Below are positions 25,201-35,732 of a stretch of DNA of 64,000 nucleotides, in pieces. A program made the translations under genes and the position numbers. The notes beneath the pieces are model-generated. The model saw only the letters and a list, made by a program, of their open reading frames with translations, was not told the origin of the DNA and did not search any database. Where the stretch lies: NCBI GenBank assembly GCA_029204225.1, contig CM055102.1:16950223-17014222 (forward strand). Reading direction: 5' to 3'. Each line of letters starts with the position of its first letter. Within the stretch, counting starts at the first letter, position 1. Source of the stretch: Diphasiastrum complanatum (Eukaryota; Streptophyta; Lycopodiopsida; Lycopodiales; Lycopodiaceae).

Positions 25201-27817
25201 ATTTACCTAATATAGGGACTAGATTTAGGAATATGCTTTTTTGCTTCAGCATTAGCTTTTGCCCAAGTTAGAGCTAAGGAAGACCAGCCCCCACCTCCAC
25301 ATCCATTGTAGCAAGCTTCAGCCTTATTGATATGAATTTGAGTTATAATTTTTGGCTCTATCATTTCATGGTTGTGTGTGTGTGTGAGTGCTAATAAGAT
25401 TAGATCACTCCTATCTTGAATTATTTCCATGATTCTAACTAAAGCAACCATGAAAACTCTAAGTCATGCACTTGAAGGAGAAAATCTCACTTTATTGCAG
25501 AGGGAAAGTTAGCTTACAAGTGTGGGAAGGGAAATAAACTACATGTAGAAGACACTCCAATCTCCGAAATTATTTATGTCACTACTCTTGAGACTTGCTT
25601 AAATTCCATCTAGGTATCTTGAGACTTAATTATGCTTTTATTGAATAATCTGTTCTAGATGCCATGTGGCTCACTAATGACAAGACTATTCACTCAGGCT
25701 ACTAGAGGTCTGTGAACATAATGAATGCCCCATTGACCTATTTAGCTTGAGGTCCTATTTTTAAGTGAAGCACTTGGAAGTTAGCTCCTAGATTTTCTGC
25801 CTCAAAATTGACATTTATGACTATAACAAACACTATTAACATAAGATTTGACAAGTCAGAATAATCAGTACATCCATGAGGATCATCAACTTTTTCTGAT
25901 CGGAACAACATAGCCTTTGTTCTGTCTAGATTAACTGAATGACTTGATTTTTTGTAGAATCAATATCTTCACCTTTTTGAGATATCCTGTTTCAGTCATG
26001 TGGCCTAGTTTCCCATTCGAATAAATGCCTTCTGAACACATTGGAATCAGAAAGTCCAATTGAGTGTTCCGTTGACCAAAGAAGTTTTTTGATTGAACTT
26101 GGTAGTTTTTCTCTGTGTTTCATGTTCTATCTCGATGATGCTTTTCTATCACCTTCTTTCAGAGCTGTCCAATTGCATGTCTCAACTGATTTGGGACTGC
26201 CATCTCCTAAAATCCTTTCTGTGCATACTAAATTTGTTAGTGCAGCTTATTGGAGGAATGTTCCATTTAAATATACTCTTAGACCTGTTTGATTAAGACA
26301 AGAATGTTTTGGTTGGGAAACTGGTCAGCTAGGTACCTGCGGATATCTCCACCCTACTTGTTAAGTGGTGTGGCCTATGAGAGTGTCCCATTCGAATAAA
26401 TTCCTTCTGGATTCATTCAAATCAGAAAGTTTGATTGAGTGTTCCATTAGGCAAAGAAGTTTTCTTAATGAACTCGATGATTCTTCTGTGTGTTTCATGT
26501 TCTATCTGTATGATGCCGTTTTCTCAGTTTTGCAGGATTTACCTCTGTTACGCTACAGTTTGCATTTAATGTGACATCAATGCCCTTTAGTAAGATGACA
26601 TATTTGAACGCATTTTTTTCCAAGCATTCACTTGCACAGGTTTCATTATATCTCTCACTGGTGTTTTCTTATTTTACTACTAGGATGAAGAAGATGAGTA
26701 TGATAAAGTGGCAGTGGGCCGAGAAGCAGCTGGAGACCGAATCTATATGAAGGAAATTCGTGCTTGTAATGGTATGCAAAGTTCCTTGACCACTCTTCCA
26801 GGATCGTTGTATGAAATGAAACAGATTGCAAGAGATTCTCGTGCAAACCATGCTGCTGCAGCAGCTCGTCTGGCAGAAGATGCTAGAGTGGCAGCAACAC
26901 GTGGCACTACTGGTCTTAATCAGATCAATGGGAATGTGGAAATCATGAAAAAAGCTGCAATTCGACCAGCTCTTAAGGGTGCAAACAAAAAGGCTGAAAA
27001 AGAAGACCTTTCCAAGGGTCCACTTGGAGAGATAAGTGATGACTTATCTCGATACAACTTTTCTGATGTTTCAGATTCAAGTCAGCAAGTGAAACGGAAT
27101 AGAGATAAGGACTTGCTAGAAGAGCGAGCTACTTGCGGCGTTACTGGCAACAGTGTGGAACGTCCTGCAATGAAAAAGCGGGTTCGATTTGCTGAAGACT
27201 TGCTTCAAAGTGATTCAGGAAAATCTCCTGACAAGCAAGAACATGCCAGTGTCCCACTCCTGATGAGGTCTGACGCTGTTTCCCAACCTCAGCAATTTCT
27301 AAGCTCGGACAATAAGAGTGACAGGTGTAGCAAAGTTCCCGACCATGTCAGACACCCCTGGAAGTATAAACATTACACGTTAGATTGGTCAGACGATGAT
27401 GATGGTGATGGTGAAAATAAGAATTTAGAAGCATTTCAGGCTGTTAGGAGCAACATTGAAACCTCAAGTGAAAGGTCTGAGCAGGTGGTGGAGCTTCCAA
27501 AATCTATTTTGTTTTCACCTAGATGTAAGGTAGTTCTTGAAAGTAAGCAAAGGAGCTTGAATGAGTGCCTTAAAATCAATGGTGCTGAGAAAGTATCTGA
27601 TATTGAAGACATCCAACTACAGAAGCTGCCTGTAGGTATTGCGGCTGGGAGTGACCATGAAAAAGATCCACATATTTTGCCAAATGTTGATCTACCAAGT
27701 ACTACTGATGCCGACATTGTTTCGATTGACGACTTGTCTGGGATTGTTAAGCTCCCTCGTCTTCATAGGAATTACAGATCAAAGGCCAACATCAGAGACC
27801 TAGAAAGTCCTGAGTGA
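18152..27817 (+). CDS. TSSC4-like acidic protein (putative U5 snRNP factor)
   Basis: Two exons, 18152-18646 and 26684-27817, join in frame across an 8,037-base GT-AG intron and encode 542 residues. The junction gives ...MDETLDFE/DEEDEYDKVAVGRE. Seen: a cluster of in-frame ATGs at 18152, 18158, 18164 and 18170, any of which may be the start; a conserved-looking FGSL...FWSINEQQQ block near the N-terminus; a strongly acidic run (about 125-150); a VGREAAGDRIYM block (about 174-186); a KKRVRFAED segment (about 330) fitting the RVxF phosphatase-1 docking pattern; and VPDHVRHPWKYKHYTLDW (about 383-400), which resembles the VPDxxxHPxxxTxY signature of TSSC4. TSSC4 in animals is a chaperone of U5 snRNP and the tri-snRNP. 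The family call is from memory of that signature. The rest looks disordered. Confidence 0.72.
18810..19202 (-). mobile_element. Copia-type LTR with adjacent primer-binding site
   Basis: The block begins TGTAGGAAAT and ends TTTTAACA, fitting TG...CA termini. It is preceded at 18797-18809 by GACTCTGATACCA, close to the reverse complement of the TGGTATCAGAGC primer-binding site used by plant Copia elements. It lies 160 bases into the large intron of the TSSC4-like gene. A related LTR lies at 20780. The internal region that should lie to the left is missing, so this is a broken end. Confidence 0.5.
19197..20156 (-). pseudogene. Copia gag remnant in intron
   Basis: Reading the minus strand from 20156, the frame gives RLDGTNYSLWCYMIKNLLSAKGLWEVVNG, the N-terminal signature of plant Copia gag. 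A second frame (from about 19854) gives the gag core ending ITLNSLPNSYLPFVSSL. A third frame gives a Lys/Gly-rich linker, then KKGFGHHIKECRKR, a CCHC zinc knuckle whose first half is damaged. At least two frameshifts and stops separate the pieces. Protease, integrase and RT are absent, so the element is heavily deleted. It is antisense to the host gene and removed with the intron. Confidence 0.75.
20768..21284 (-). mobile_element. 5' LTR and primer-binding site of the intronic Copia relic
   Basis: GCTTTAATACCA at 20768-20779 is a diverged primer-binding site in reverse orientation. The adjoining block starts TGTAGGAAAT at 20780 and ends CATTCCAACA at 21284, about 505 bases with TG...CA ends. 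It shares its first ten bases, AGGATC/GATCCT blocks and the TAACCTATGG string with the LTR at 18810-19202. Its orientation agrees with the minus-strand gag remnant beside it. Confidence 0.55.
20982..21050. repeat. Three tandem copies of a 23-bp unit within the LTR
   Basis: The unit TGACTATTGGCTATCCAACT(+3) starts at 20982, 21005 and 21028; the third copy differs by a G-to-A and at its end. A diverged partial copy precedes it at about 20964. Confidence 0.9.
21363..21600 (-). pseudogene. Gypsy integrase C-terminal fragment
   Basis: The minus strand reads a Lys/Leu-rich stretch followed by SHNVFHISNLKKKIGQRF...VELPP. This matches the VFHVSxLKKxIG...LPP segment between integrase and chromodomain of plant Ty3/Gypsy elements. 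No integrase core or LTR was found next to it, so it is an isolated scrap in the intron of the TSSC4-like gene. Confidence 0.6.
22085..22297. repeat. (CT)n and (CT)n(CA)n microsatellites
   Basis: A CT tract covers 22085-22115. A compound tract runs CT (22246-22277) directly into CA (about 22276-22297). Both are intronic and beside the hAT relic. Confidence 0.95.
22400..24421 (-). pseudogene. hAT transposase, C-terminal half (inverted piece)
   Basis: On the minus strand, starting after an AG acceptor at 24422-24423, an exon reads RLVTFVTRKRRVLALFRTFS, then LKKAAPTRFAFYFLVLERL and LGLIYEFM, the middle of a DUF659-type hAT transposase. A one-base shift follows (EFMTASARGF where the family frame gives IGEGIQTSALVEHM). 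After an intron, about 23730-23910 gives WEAKWDYFHRPIHAVAHILHPLWHE. A further exon (about 23282-23620) gives the dimerisation domain with RPVSWWGYHGHGIGDL, CERNWSTW and KRNRLS. The last part (22400-23160) is an acidic then Arg/Gly-rich tail, interrupted by stop and frame changes. It is a dead gene, nested in the host intron. Confidence 0.8.
24523..25087 (+). pseudogene. hAT transposase, DUF659 half (forward piece)
   Basis: Two exons on the plus strand, 24523-24644 and 24742-25087, join in frame across GT-AG ends. The first reads TWTPPRREALRGRMLR, then an in-frame TAG at 24589-24591, then EEETITRELSSIRSAWQM. The second reads YGCTILSDGCTDVRRRSVIN...VVMDNASNCKQMG...WTPCAAHCIDLLIHD, the DUF659 domain. 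A donor GTATTG follows IRE at 25088. The N-terminal BED zinc fingers are missing. This half should be upstream of, and on the same strand as, the other half; instead the two point away from each other. Confidence 0.85.
25090..26683. other. Distal intron with a 360-bp tandem duplication
   Basis: This stretch has no coding signature. The segment at about 25999-26150 (GTGGCCTA..., CCATTCGAATAAAT.CCTTCTG, TTTCATGTTCTATCT) recurs at about 26361-26520 with many substitutions. It ends at the AG acceptor (26682-26683) of the second exon of the TSSC4-like gene. Confidence 0.6.
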
Positions 27818-28562
27818 TTGTTGTGACTGATTTTGCATTATGTTATATTGCATGGCACTCGAAAAAGATCGTATGTATATCTACATAAATCTAGACCTGC
27901 TTAATGTCTCCGTTATAAGGACTTTCAGTTATTTGTTGTGTTGGCTTGTTTGTTCAGTATTCAAATCCACTATGTTTGGTTAATGCTTGGGGCAAGAATG
28001 TTGAGCTAGTTTTTTACCAGTGACTTCTTTCTTCCAGATTCAAATAAAAGCTATAGATTAGGTCCCAAATTTTGTGCCGAGCTGAAATAGAAAACATCAG
28101 AGATTATAGATGTTATAGTAGAAGCCGAAGGAAACTTTTTGCAACATAGTATTAGTTCTGATTCTCATGGTGTAGCTTTTGTTGTTAGTCCATTTTTTAT
28201 GGGAGCGGTGAAGGCAAAAGACGCCAATTTTGAAAGAGCTGTATATTTTATCGAATGCAGTCCAGTGGCGAAATTTTATTTGATTCCAGATGAGAATAAG
28301 GATTGCTCGATTGTTTTCGTTGCTTTAATTTGGATTGTTGTAGTCGACAATGCTTTAGTAAGTAAGGATTGCTTTAATTTTTATTTTGATTGTTGCAGTC
28401 AGCATTGGAGCTTGAACATACTTTTTGTAAAAATAAATTAGGGAGTATCAAATTTTCTGTGTAAAAGTAAACTCAGCTGCTAGTACACATAGAGAATTTG
28501 ATTCTCTACTTCATGTCGGGAAATATCGACAACGACAACCTCAATTGAAAAGATAACTAAAA
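27818..28562. other. 3' flank of the TSSC4-like gene
   Basis: No separate gene is seen. The first few hundred bases probably form the 3' UTR; an AATAAA string lies near 28045. The stretch ends at the LTR of the Gypsy element. Confidence 0.45.
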
Positions 28563-29073
28563 CGTCCCCCAGGACTCCCAGACGAGATAGAGCTTCCTAG
28601 AACATCAAAGGGAGGATTGCAGTAGATGAAACCGTCCCAACCAAACCTAGACCATCCGATCTAGCCCCCGAGCAATCCAGGAGAAAGGCAAGCCACAGGA
28701 AGAGCGCTTCACAGACTGACAACATAATGACCACTAACTCTTCTATGATCCTCATAGACACTGGTGAGGGTATATATAGAGATATAGTCAATCCCACCTG
28801 CCCATGCACTGAATCCACATGGAAGTACTCTAACTGATCATGCCAATTCGCCATGCATGTCCACTGCATGTAGGTACCCCTAACCCATAATAGTCAAGAC
28901 CCATGCATAAACATAGTGCATGTACATCCTATCCCATACTAGGAGGCAACACACATACCTATATCGCATGCGGGTATGACCCCATGGTCCTACTCAACTA
29001 CTATCCAGATTAGGCTTGGCCCCTACGTCCAAGACAGCCCCTAATGGTACAAACTCCCATTAGGGTCGTAACA
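28563..29073 (-). repeat. 3' LTR of the Gypsy element (complete)
   Basis: About 511 bases. The left edge is CGTCCCCCAGG where the other copy has TGTCCCCCAGG, and the right edge is GGGTCGTAACA; together they fit TGT...ACA ends with one mutation. A palindromic TATATATA at about 28770 may be the promoter box. Confidence 0.75.
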
Positions 29074-29084
29074 TACTTCCTCCC

Positions 29085-31000
29085 TTATTTTAGTTTTGTC
29101 CTCAAAACTCAAATTCTGGGAAAAAAATTTCTTTAGATTACCTTTTAGTTCATGAAACCTCATCTTCAGAATATCCTTTCCAACGATCCAGATGCTCAAT
29201 AACCTCCCGATTACGCAATCGCTTGGATCTTGTATCAAGAATCTTTTCAGGCTCTAAAGGAATCCTTTCAGATAAGTCTTCAAATGAATCTAGACTTTTA
29301 CCAGAACCAAGGTAATCCCTCACATGTGAACTCATCTCTAGACGATTAACATGGAACATGGAATGAGACTTGATTCCCTTTGGTAATCCTAATTGGTAAA
29401 CTAAAGATCCAATCTTATTCAAGATTTTGTATGGTCCACAATAACGAGCAGACAACTTGTAATGCTTTCCCAGTACTCATTACCTTAGAATCCTTCAGAA
29501 TTGTAAGATACACCCAATCTCCAACTTGAAACTCTCGAGGCGATCTTTTCATATTAGCAAAATGTCTTACTCGATCATGAGCACTTAGAACATTTTCACG
29601 TGCTAACTGTAACATTTCTTGCATTTCACACAAGAAATCCGCTACTTTCTAAACTTTAATCGACTCAGTTTCAACCGTTATCAGAGATCTAGGTTGAAAT
29701 CCATACATAAGCATAAACGTACTATATATAATAGCCAACTAATACAAGCAAACTCAATCAATGGAAGATATCTTATCCAACGAGATTGCCATAAGGAGAC
29801 TGATGCACAAATCATCCAACCTTACCACTCACATTACCCTCTCTTGAAAGTCAAATATAGACTGGAACCTGAACTATGATTCGTCAATCATTATTCATCG
29901 GATTCTTATTCTATACTTGAAAATAAGAGAACGTGAATGTAACTACTCTTAAAGACATGAAGTTCCCGATTTATGCGAACCTACTCTCTATACAATGTCA
30001 ATAAGTAAGTTCCATCCAGAATACATCTAGATCTCAATACTCTTAAGTTTTGATCTAAAATAACTTAAGATCAATTAACTTCATTAATGAAGCCATGGGC
30101 TTTTGGTTCCACCAATTATCCAACTCCAATTGAGTTTCCAGGACAATTTATTTTCAAACAAAAATAATTAGAACCAAAAGTTTCTACATATCTTATGTAA
30201 ATCACCCATTACCTGATTCACAAAATAACTCATAATGGCTATGACTTACAAGCAATACAACTTATGTACCATATCAACAGATAAAGATTTTTTATAGACT
30301 TGTCCAACAACTCAGACGCTTACACTATAGTCTTTACCGGAATAAACATAACCAATTTAGTTAACCGGTCAACTATGACCCAAATTGCACCATTCTTGTT
30401 CATTCGTACACGGTAAACCAACTACAAAATCCATCAAGATACTATCCCATCTAGGATTATCTAATGGATGCAACAGCCTACCAGCCTTCACGCAATCAAC
30501 ATTATTCCACTGGCACTGTTATCAATTCAAAACATAAGATTTTACGAAAGGTATTAACTTTGGCCAAAAGAAAATCCTCCGTACCAAATCTATGCACCAA
30601 GAGAGAAATTGTCATAAGACACTTCTCAACAATATGTCTATGTTTCTTGACTAGTTTATGCATGCAAATAAACTCAGTCCAATGATTTCATAGTGAATCC
30701 ACAGGATTAAGAATTTTCGCAAAAACACATGATCCCACTATGAATCATTACATAGCATATCTCCACAGACCATACCCAATCTGTATATATTAGATGCCTA
30801 ACTGAGAATCCTGTAACCCAGTTATCATGAGAGAGACTATCTCTCAAAAAGTGCTTTTTCCTTGTATGAAAAACCAAAATCTCAATCAAAGATTTACTCC
30901 CAAAACAATATATCATTTGCCAAAAAATTCTTTCTTTGCATCAACTCTTAGTTCTCACAACTCAAGTTGATCAAACCAACAAGGAACCACCTAAACAACC
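29085..31000 (-). pseudogene. Gypsy pol remnant: integrase and chromodomain
   Basis: The minus strand near 30340-30450 reads SILMDFVVGLPCTNE and then DRLTKLVMFIPVKT, the integrase core around its catalytic Asp. Around 29415-29633 comes the HDRVRHFANMKRSPREFQVGDWVYL segment. At 29150-29455 follow YCGPYKILNKIGSLVYQLGLP, then HSMFHVNRLEMS and a chromodomain-like EPEKILDTR..LRNREVIEHLDRWKGYSEDEVSW. Frame changes and stops break it into at least three pieces. The presence of a chromodomain points to the chromovirus branch of plant Gypsy elements. Confidence 0.75.
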
Positions 31001-31846
31001 CTTTCTTGTAATAGGATCACCTAATACCAACCTGACTGGTTCATAATTAGAGACTTCCTATTCATACAAGAATTACTTAAAAAACTTTCCCATATATCTT
31101 CTAACTGGATTTCTTAACAATCCTGAGAAGATTCCAACAACATCCATAATATCCTATCAATTCTGATTCAAACTCAAGTCCTTCATCTATATACATTACG
31201 GATTCAATCTAGAATCAATAATATAGATGTTTTTCCCCAGGCAACTTCCTATCAATTACTTCTTCCCCTTTTAACAGGAAACTCCACAAGTTTCTAATAA
31301 AAGTCATATAACACCAGATACAGTCTAGGAGAAGTCTTACTGAAGATCCCACTGAACTGGACAAGTCGATAACAAATGTTGCATCAACTGACTCCAAGAC
31401 AGTTAATGACCCAACATACTAGCATAACAACTTATCCAAAGGTATTCTTCTTTGATAATAGAAACCATTACCTCTTGGGAAACCGACTTGAATAGATCAG
31501 AAAAGGATTCGCACATGGATCATTACCAAGCAATGGTGGTTCCGTATCGGCGAAACTTGCCAATAACCCCAATCTCAAGCGTGAACCAGGTGAAGACCGT
31601 GCACCAAACCGGTTCACAATGAGTGCATGGGACACACCACGAACCCATAAAACCACAAAACTAAGTTTTTCCACTCCACCAAATATGCTGGTCATGCAAT
31701 ACCCATATCCAGTGAAAAAGCAAAACGTAGCCCACTGCCCATAAACAACCAAAAACCAATTTTGGATGCCGATCTCAAATTTTTTTTTCCATGCATGCCA
31801 AATCCGTGCATGCCAAAGGGTCCGCACCTCTTACAAAACAGCCCCT

Positions 31847-31892
31847 CCCCCCCCCCCCCTTTTCAGCACAAAAAATCCGCCATAGCTGCCTC

Positions 31893-31969
<77 letters not shown>
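31847..31969. repeat. C13 run followed by a (GA)n microsatellite
   Basis: Thirteen consecutive C occupy 31847-31859, and a pure GA tract occupies 31895-31969. Both lie in the leader region of the Gypsy element. The tracts create spurious open frames on both strands. Confidence 0.95.
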
Positions 31970-31972
<3 letters not shown>

Positions 31973-32319
31973 CCGGGTATGGGATCGCCCCACCCCCACG
32001 CGCTGACAGGCCAGACTTCGGCCACCCAGCCACTTCCTCCACAACGTTGGACAACAGCCAATGTTTTTGGTTTTTTGGCACATGTAGGTTTTGAGCGGAC
32101 TCCCCAAGAAAATGGCAGCTACAGTTCACAATGGCAACACGTTTTCCATCCCCCTCAGGTCTTGAAGGTTCTGGATTAACCCATACAACAAGGGCAGATC
32201 ACTTGGAAGACCATCGATTTACCGAATTTTCCCGGATTTACGTTGACACAATTCCACCCCAAGCTGGTCCACACCAAGCTGCTCCATAACTCCGATTGGT
32301 TGCTCTGATACCAATAAAA

Positions 32320-32627
32320 TGTCCCCCAGGACTCCCAACCGAGATAGAGCTTTCCAGAACATCAAAGGGAGGATTGTAGTAGATGAAACCGTCCCAACCA
32401 AACCTAGACCGTCTGATCTAGCCCCCGAGCAATGCAGGAGAAAGGCAAGCCACAGGAAGAGCGCTTCACAGACTGACAGCATAATGGCCACAGACTCTTC
32501 TATGATCCTCATAGACACTGGTGAGGGTATATATAGAGAGATAGCCAACCCCACCTGCCCATGCACTGAATCCACATGGAAGTACTCTAACTGATCATGC
32601 CAATCCCCCATGCATGTCCACTGCATA
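32320..32627 (-). repeat. 5' LTR of the Gypsy element (truncated)
   Basis: This copy matches 28563-28871 at roughly nine positions in ten, beginning TGTCCCCCAGG. It stops abruptly after CCACTGCAT, losing the last 200 bases of the LTR. The adjoining sequence is unrelated, so the outer boundary of the element was lost by deletion or rearrangement. Confidence 0.75.
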
Positions 32628-33415
32628 GTCTAGTGAAATCCGTTAGTTGTGCGCGTGTTTCTCTCATCCCTTCATAGCATCAATCAGCTGCCCGCCATCC
32701 CACAAGAACATCACATAAGACTGAGCTGGTAGAATCTATCAAGCTAATGGTAGCTGAGGAAGTCAAGAAATTGGCAACCGATGAATTCCCAAGGATTTTA
32801 CCAAGTCTCTTGGCACAATCATTGCAAAGATTTCTTGTTGATGAATCACAGAGGGAGCCTGTGTCAACATAACAACTTGAGGGCAACTTAGCACAAAGTC
32901 CGAGGAAAGTGCATCCACGTAGCCTTCAATTGGGAACTGCAATACTAAGAGAGAGACTAAGATTGATGATTGCCCTTCAACGAGCAAGATGCAACCAAAG
33001 TCTAATTGTTCCATAAAGCAACAGACCACCAACGCAGTCCCATATCCATTCTTAAAAGGCCAAATCCAGGGAATTCAAGCCCAAAAAGGCCAACTATACA
33101 GCAAGAATCAGCACCTAAAATGTCTACGCCTTGTCTTCAATTGGTAAGATTGAATGTCCAAGAAAGTCTTCAGGTTAAAGCATATCACGAATACCTAGAT
33201 AGACAAAGCAGTCAAGCAAGCATGTCCTGTCCACATTACGAATCAAGAGAGACCACAACAATGCCACTGGGAAAAGTAGTGTCGATCTATCAAGATCTAT
33301 ATCAACCAGCCTTATTATGGGATCCTCTGGTGGATGGTATCAACTACCCATTTGTTGATGAACAAGATTATCAGGAATGGCCACCAGACTCATATAGTTA
33401 TTATTGAAAATCCCT
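32628..33415. other. Unassigned stretch beyond the truncated LTR
   Basis: A frame stays open at 33006-33407 (133 codons, no ATG at its start) and ends in an acidic, aromatic tail. I recognise no domain. It may be the remains of the coding region that leads into the Gln-rich frame downstream, or retrotransposon gag; neither can be shown. Confidence 0.3.
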
Positions 33416-33570
33416 ATTGAAGACATGGTATCATAAACGGTTCTATGTTGAACTTGAAACATCCACAAGGAAGGCCATGCTGATGGGAGGGAGCATTGTG
33501 GTAACATTATGGAATAGTATACAACCATATGGTTCGGGAATTTTGACTAACACTCTTCGTGCTTCCTTTC
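33416..33570 (+). repeat. Left arm of a 5.4-kb-spaced inverted repeat
   Basis: This 155-base segment (containing CATGGTATCATAAACGGTTC and GGGAGGGAGCATTGTGGT) is matched by the reverse complement of 38964-39110 at close to nine in ten positions. Both arms can be read as a short peptide (...WYHKRF.V.LETSTRKAM), but neither has a full gene around it. Confidence 0.85.
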
Positions 33571-33778
33571 TATCTCTTTCATTCTTGGTAGGTTCTTGGT
33601 ACTTTTGATTCTCCTGGATTACCAAAGTTCTGTGGGTTGTTGGTACCTTTTTGTTCGTGGTACTCCAGAATTTTTTTGTTCTTGCTTCTAGAACTTTTTG
33701 TGTTCGAGGTACTTATTTGTTCTACTAAAGTACCGAAATTGGTACTATTGGTGGTTGTAAACAAGGACCCAGACGTGG

Positions 33779-34358
33779 ATTCAACGATAAATGAAGTACT
33801 AGAAAAACTTTCAAAGCTCAAGGATGATATAGACTACTCCACAGCAGAGCAGCCCCACCATCAGATAACAGAGGGCAAAACAGGCAAGGCAAAATTACTA
33901 TTGACATAGACGAGTTGGATGAAGATATGGAGGAAGAGCAGGACCAACAGGAGCATCAAGGGCATGACCAACATCAAGACCATGCACAACAAGACCAGCA
34001 AGACCAAGAGCAACAAGACCAAGCACAGCAAGACCAGCAAAAGCAACAGCAAGACCAAGAGCAGAAAGGTCAGGCACAGTAGGACCACCAAACAACATGA
34101 GACCAACAGGAGAAAGAGCAGGAGGATGTGTATGTGGATGTGAAAAATGAAGGGGCAAGTGATGAAGCTGAAGGGCCCCAAAAAGAAGAAACAATAGGGG
34201 AAGAGGCCAGGGTAGAGAAGAGTGAAACTCCGCATATTTCTGAACCTGAGACAGGTGAAGATCTAAGAGACGATACTCTGTTATCAGAGTTATATTCCCT
34301 TAAAAAGATAAAATGCTCCAGACCATATAACATTAAAACTCGTGCAAGCAAGGTGTAA
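33779..34358 (+). pseudogene. Gln/Asp-rich repeat reading frame, broken
   Basis: About 33900-34080 is a minisatellite of CAAGACCA/CAGCAAGACC units translating to DQQ, QDQQ and QQDQ repeats after an acidic IDIDELDEDMEEE start. In-frame stops at 34079-34081 and shortly after interrupt it, yet the frame continues with an acidic, charged segment (KNEGASDEAEGPQKEE...SELYSLKKIKCS) to 34358. I do not recognise the protein. Its position just upstream of the FCP1-like fragment on the same strand suggests it may be the disordered N-terminal part of the same former gene. Confidence 0.4.
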
Positions 34359-34639
34359 CATGTGCACACTCTATTGCACTAAAAGTAGAATAATGCTACC
34401 TATCGTGTTATGAAGTGTGATCAAATTCACCAAGTGATTAGTGTCACCACTATCTGATATGTTTAGAGGACACTTATTATTAAAAGAGAAACAAGGCATT
34501 TCTTTTTTCTGTTGCGCAATGTGAATCTCATTATGGTAATGTCATTTTCTTGTTCTTATGTGTTTGTAGCACCCACCCCTTGGTGGATAAAAGACGAATG
34601 ATCCAACAATGACTAGGGCTCCCGACGCTGATGACATTC

Positions 34640-35732
34640 CAGCTAGGGCCGGTAGGCTGGTCGCCCTCGATATAAATGGGGTGTTGTTAAACACTTACTG
34701 AACATTTTTGGATGGCCCTTTTGTAAATCGCTTCAAAAAAAACGTAATCTGAGTGCACGAACACTGCAGGCCCGAGGCTAAGATGTTTTTGAAAAAACTA
34801 GCCGAAGTGGGAGTGCAAAACATTATATGTTTTTGAAAAAAGCTAGCACAGCATGAGATATTCGAAGGTCATGAAAATACTGCGTACCTGCCTCCATGAA
34901 GAAATGCAACAAAGATTTTTAAAGGTAGCTCAACATTTTACACATTAACACTTGTGATCACATTGTCATCTCGGGATTATTAAAACATATGAGCTCAATC
35001 AACTAACAACAATGTATTCAGCAATACCCACAAAATAAATTATCAATACTTTTGTGGTACTTTCTACTAGTTATTTCGTGCTGTTATTACCAATTGCCTA
35101 AATTTTGGTACATTTTAGTACTAATTTAGCACCAAGCTGAACCTGTTTTGAATTATTTTGGAAATCAATTCTTAATGTTTGGTACCTATTGCCTCTGTTT
35201 TGGTACTATGTACCAATATTTGATACTATTTATATGCTCCATAAAACCGTGAGTAGTTTTTGGTAATGTCTAATGTTTACCTTTTGTTTTGCAGATATTT
35301 TTGCCCAAAATAAGTGTGAGGTCCTAGCGTTAAGACTTCAAGAAAATTCCTTACATCAGCGAGGATAAACTGGGGGTGCCAGTATTTTTGAAGGACCTGC
35401 GGGATGTATGAAAATTATGGCCAGAGTTTGACGCATCAAATACCATACTTGTAGACGATAAACGCTACAAGTCACTAAAAAACAACTACGAGAACTGTTT
35501 GGCCATAAAATCTTTCGACCCTTCCATAGAGTGCAATGCTGAAACGACCCTCTGGTATATGAAGGAAACTCTGTACCCGTGGCTCATGGGCTGGGTCAAT
35601 GCGCGAATCCCTATCGCCTTTACTAGAAGAAACCCTTTGTTCGATTGTGAGGACGATATGTCCCCTCTTGTTGTGAACTACTTTATTGAGGTCGAAGGAT
35701 ACTCGTACCGCTTCGACCTCCCTACATATTAG
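34640..35732 (+). pseudogene. FCP1/HAD-type phosphatase fragment, broken
   Basis: The segment at about 34654-34830 reads RLVALDINGVLLNTY, a stop, FLDGPFVNRFKK and later RPEAKMFLKKLAEVGVQNII. This resembles the first half of the plant FCP1-like domain, where LVLDLNGxL precedes RPxxxxFL. The segment at about 35325-35732 reads PVFLKDLRDV, a stop, KLWPEFDASNTILVDDKRYKSL and an L..YL-type tail, the second half with the NTxLxDD motif. Several stops and missing middle sequence (the usual WSS/T region) show it is not functional. FCP1-like proteins dephosphorylate the RNA polymerase II tail or other targets. The Asp usually found at the second position of the catalytic DxD is Asn here, as in some plant relatives. 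Confidence 0.65.

Larger units (their letters stand above)
28563..32627 (-). mobile_element. Decayed Ty3/Gypsy element on the minus strand
   Basis: Two directly repeated LTR copies (28563-29073 and 32320-32627) flank internal sequence. GCTCTGATACCA at 32302-32313, the reverse complement of the TGGTATCAGAGC primer-binding site, sits six bases inside the right-hand copy, fixing the minus orientation. A purine tract (reverse complement of about 29074-29090) abuts the left copy as polypurine tract. Integrase and chromodomain pieces confirm Gypsy. The internal region is only about 3.2 kb, so gag and RT have been lost or eroded. Confidence 0.8.

Noticed and set aside
28139-28441. 100-codon frame after the TSSC4-like gene
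   Set aside because: No ATG at its start, no domain, and it lies in probable 3' UTR.
31762-32179. Glu-Arg repeat frames on both strands
   Set aside because: Produced by the GA tract within the Gypsy leader.
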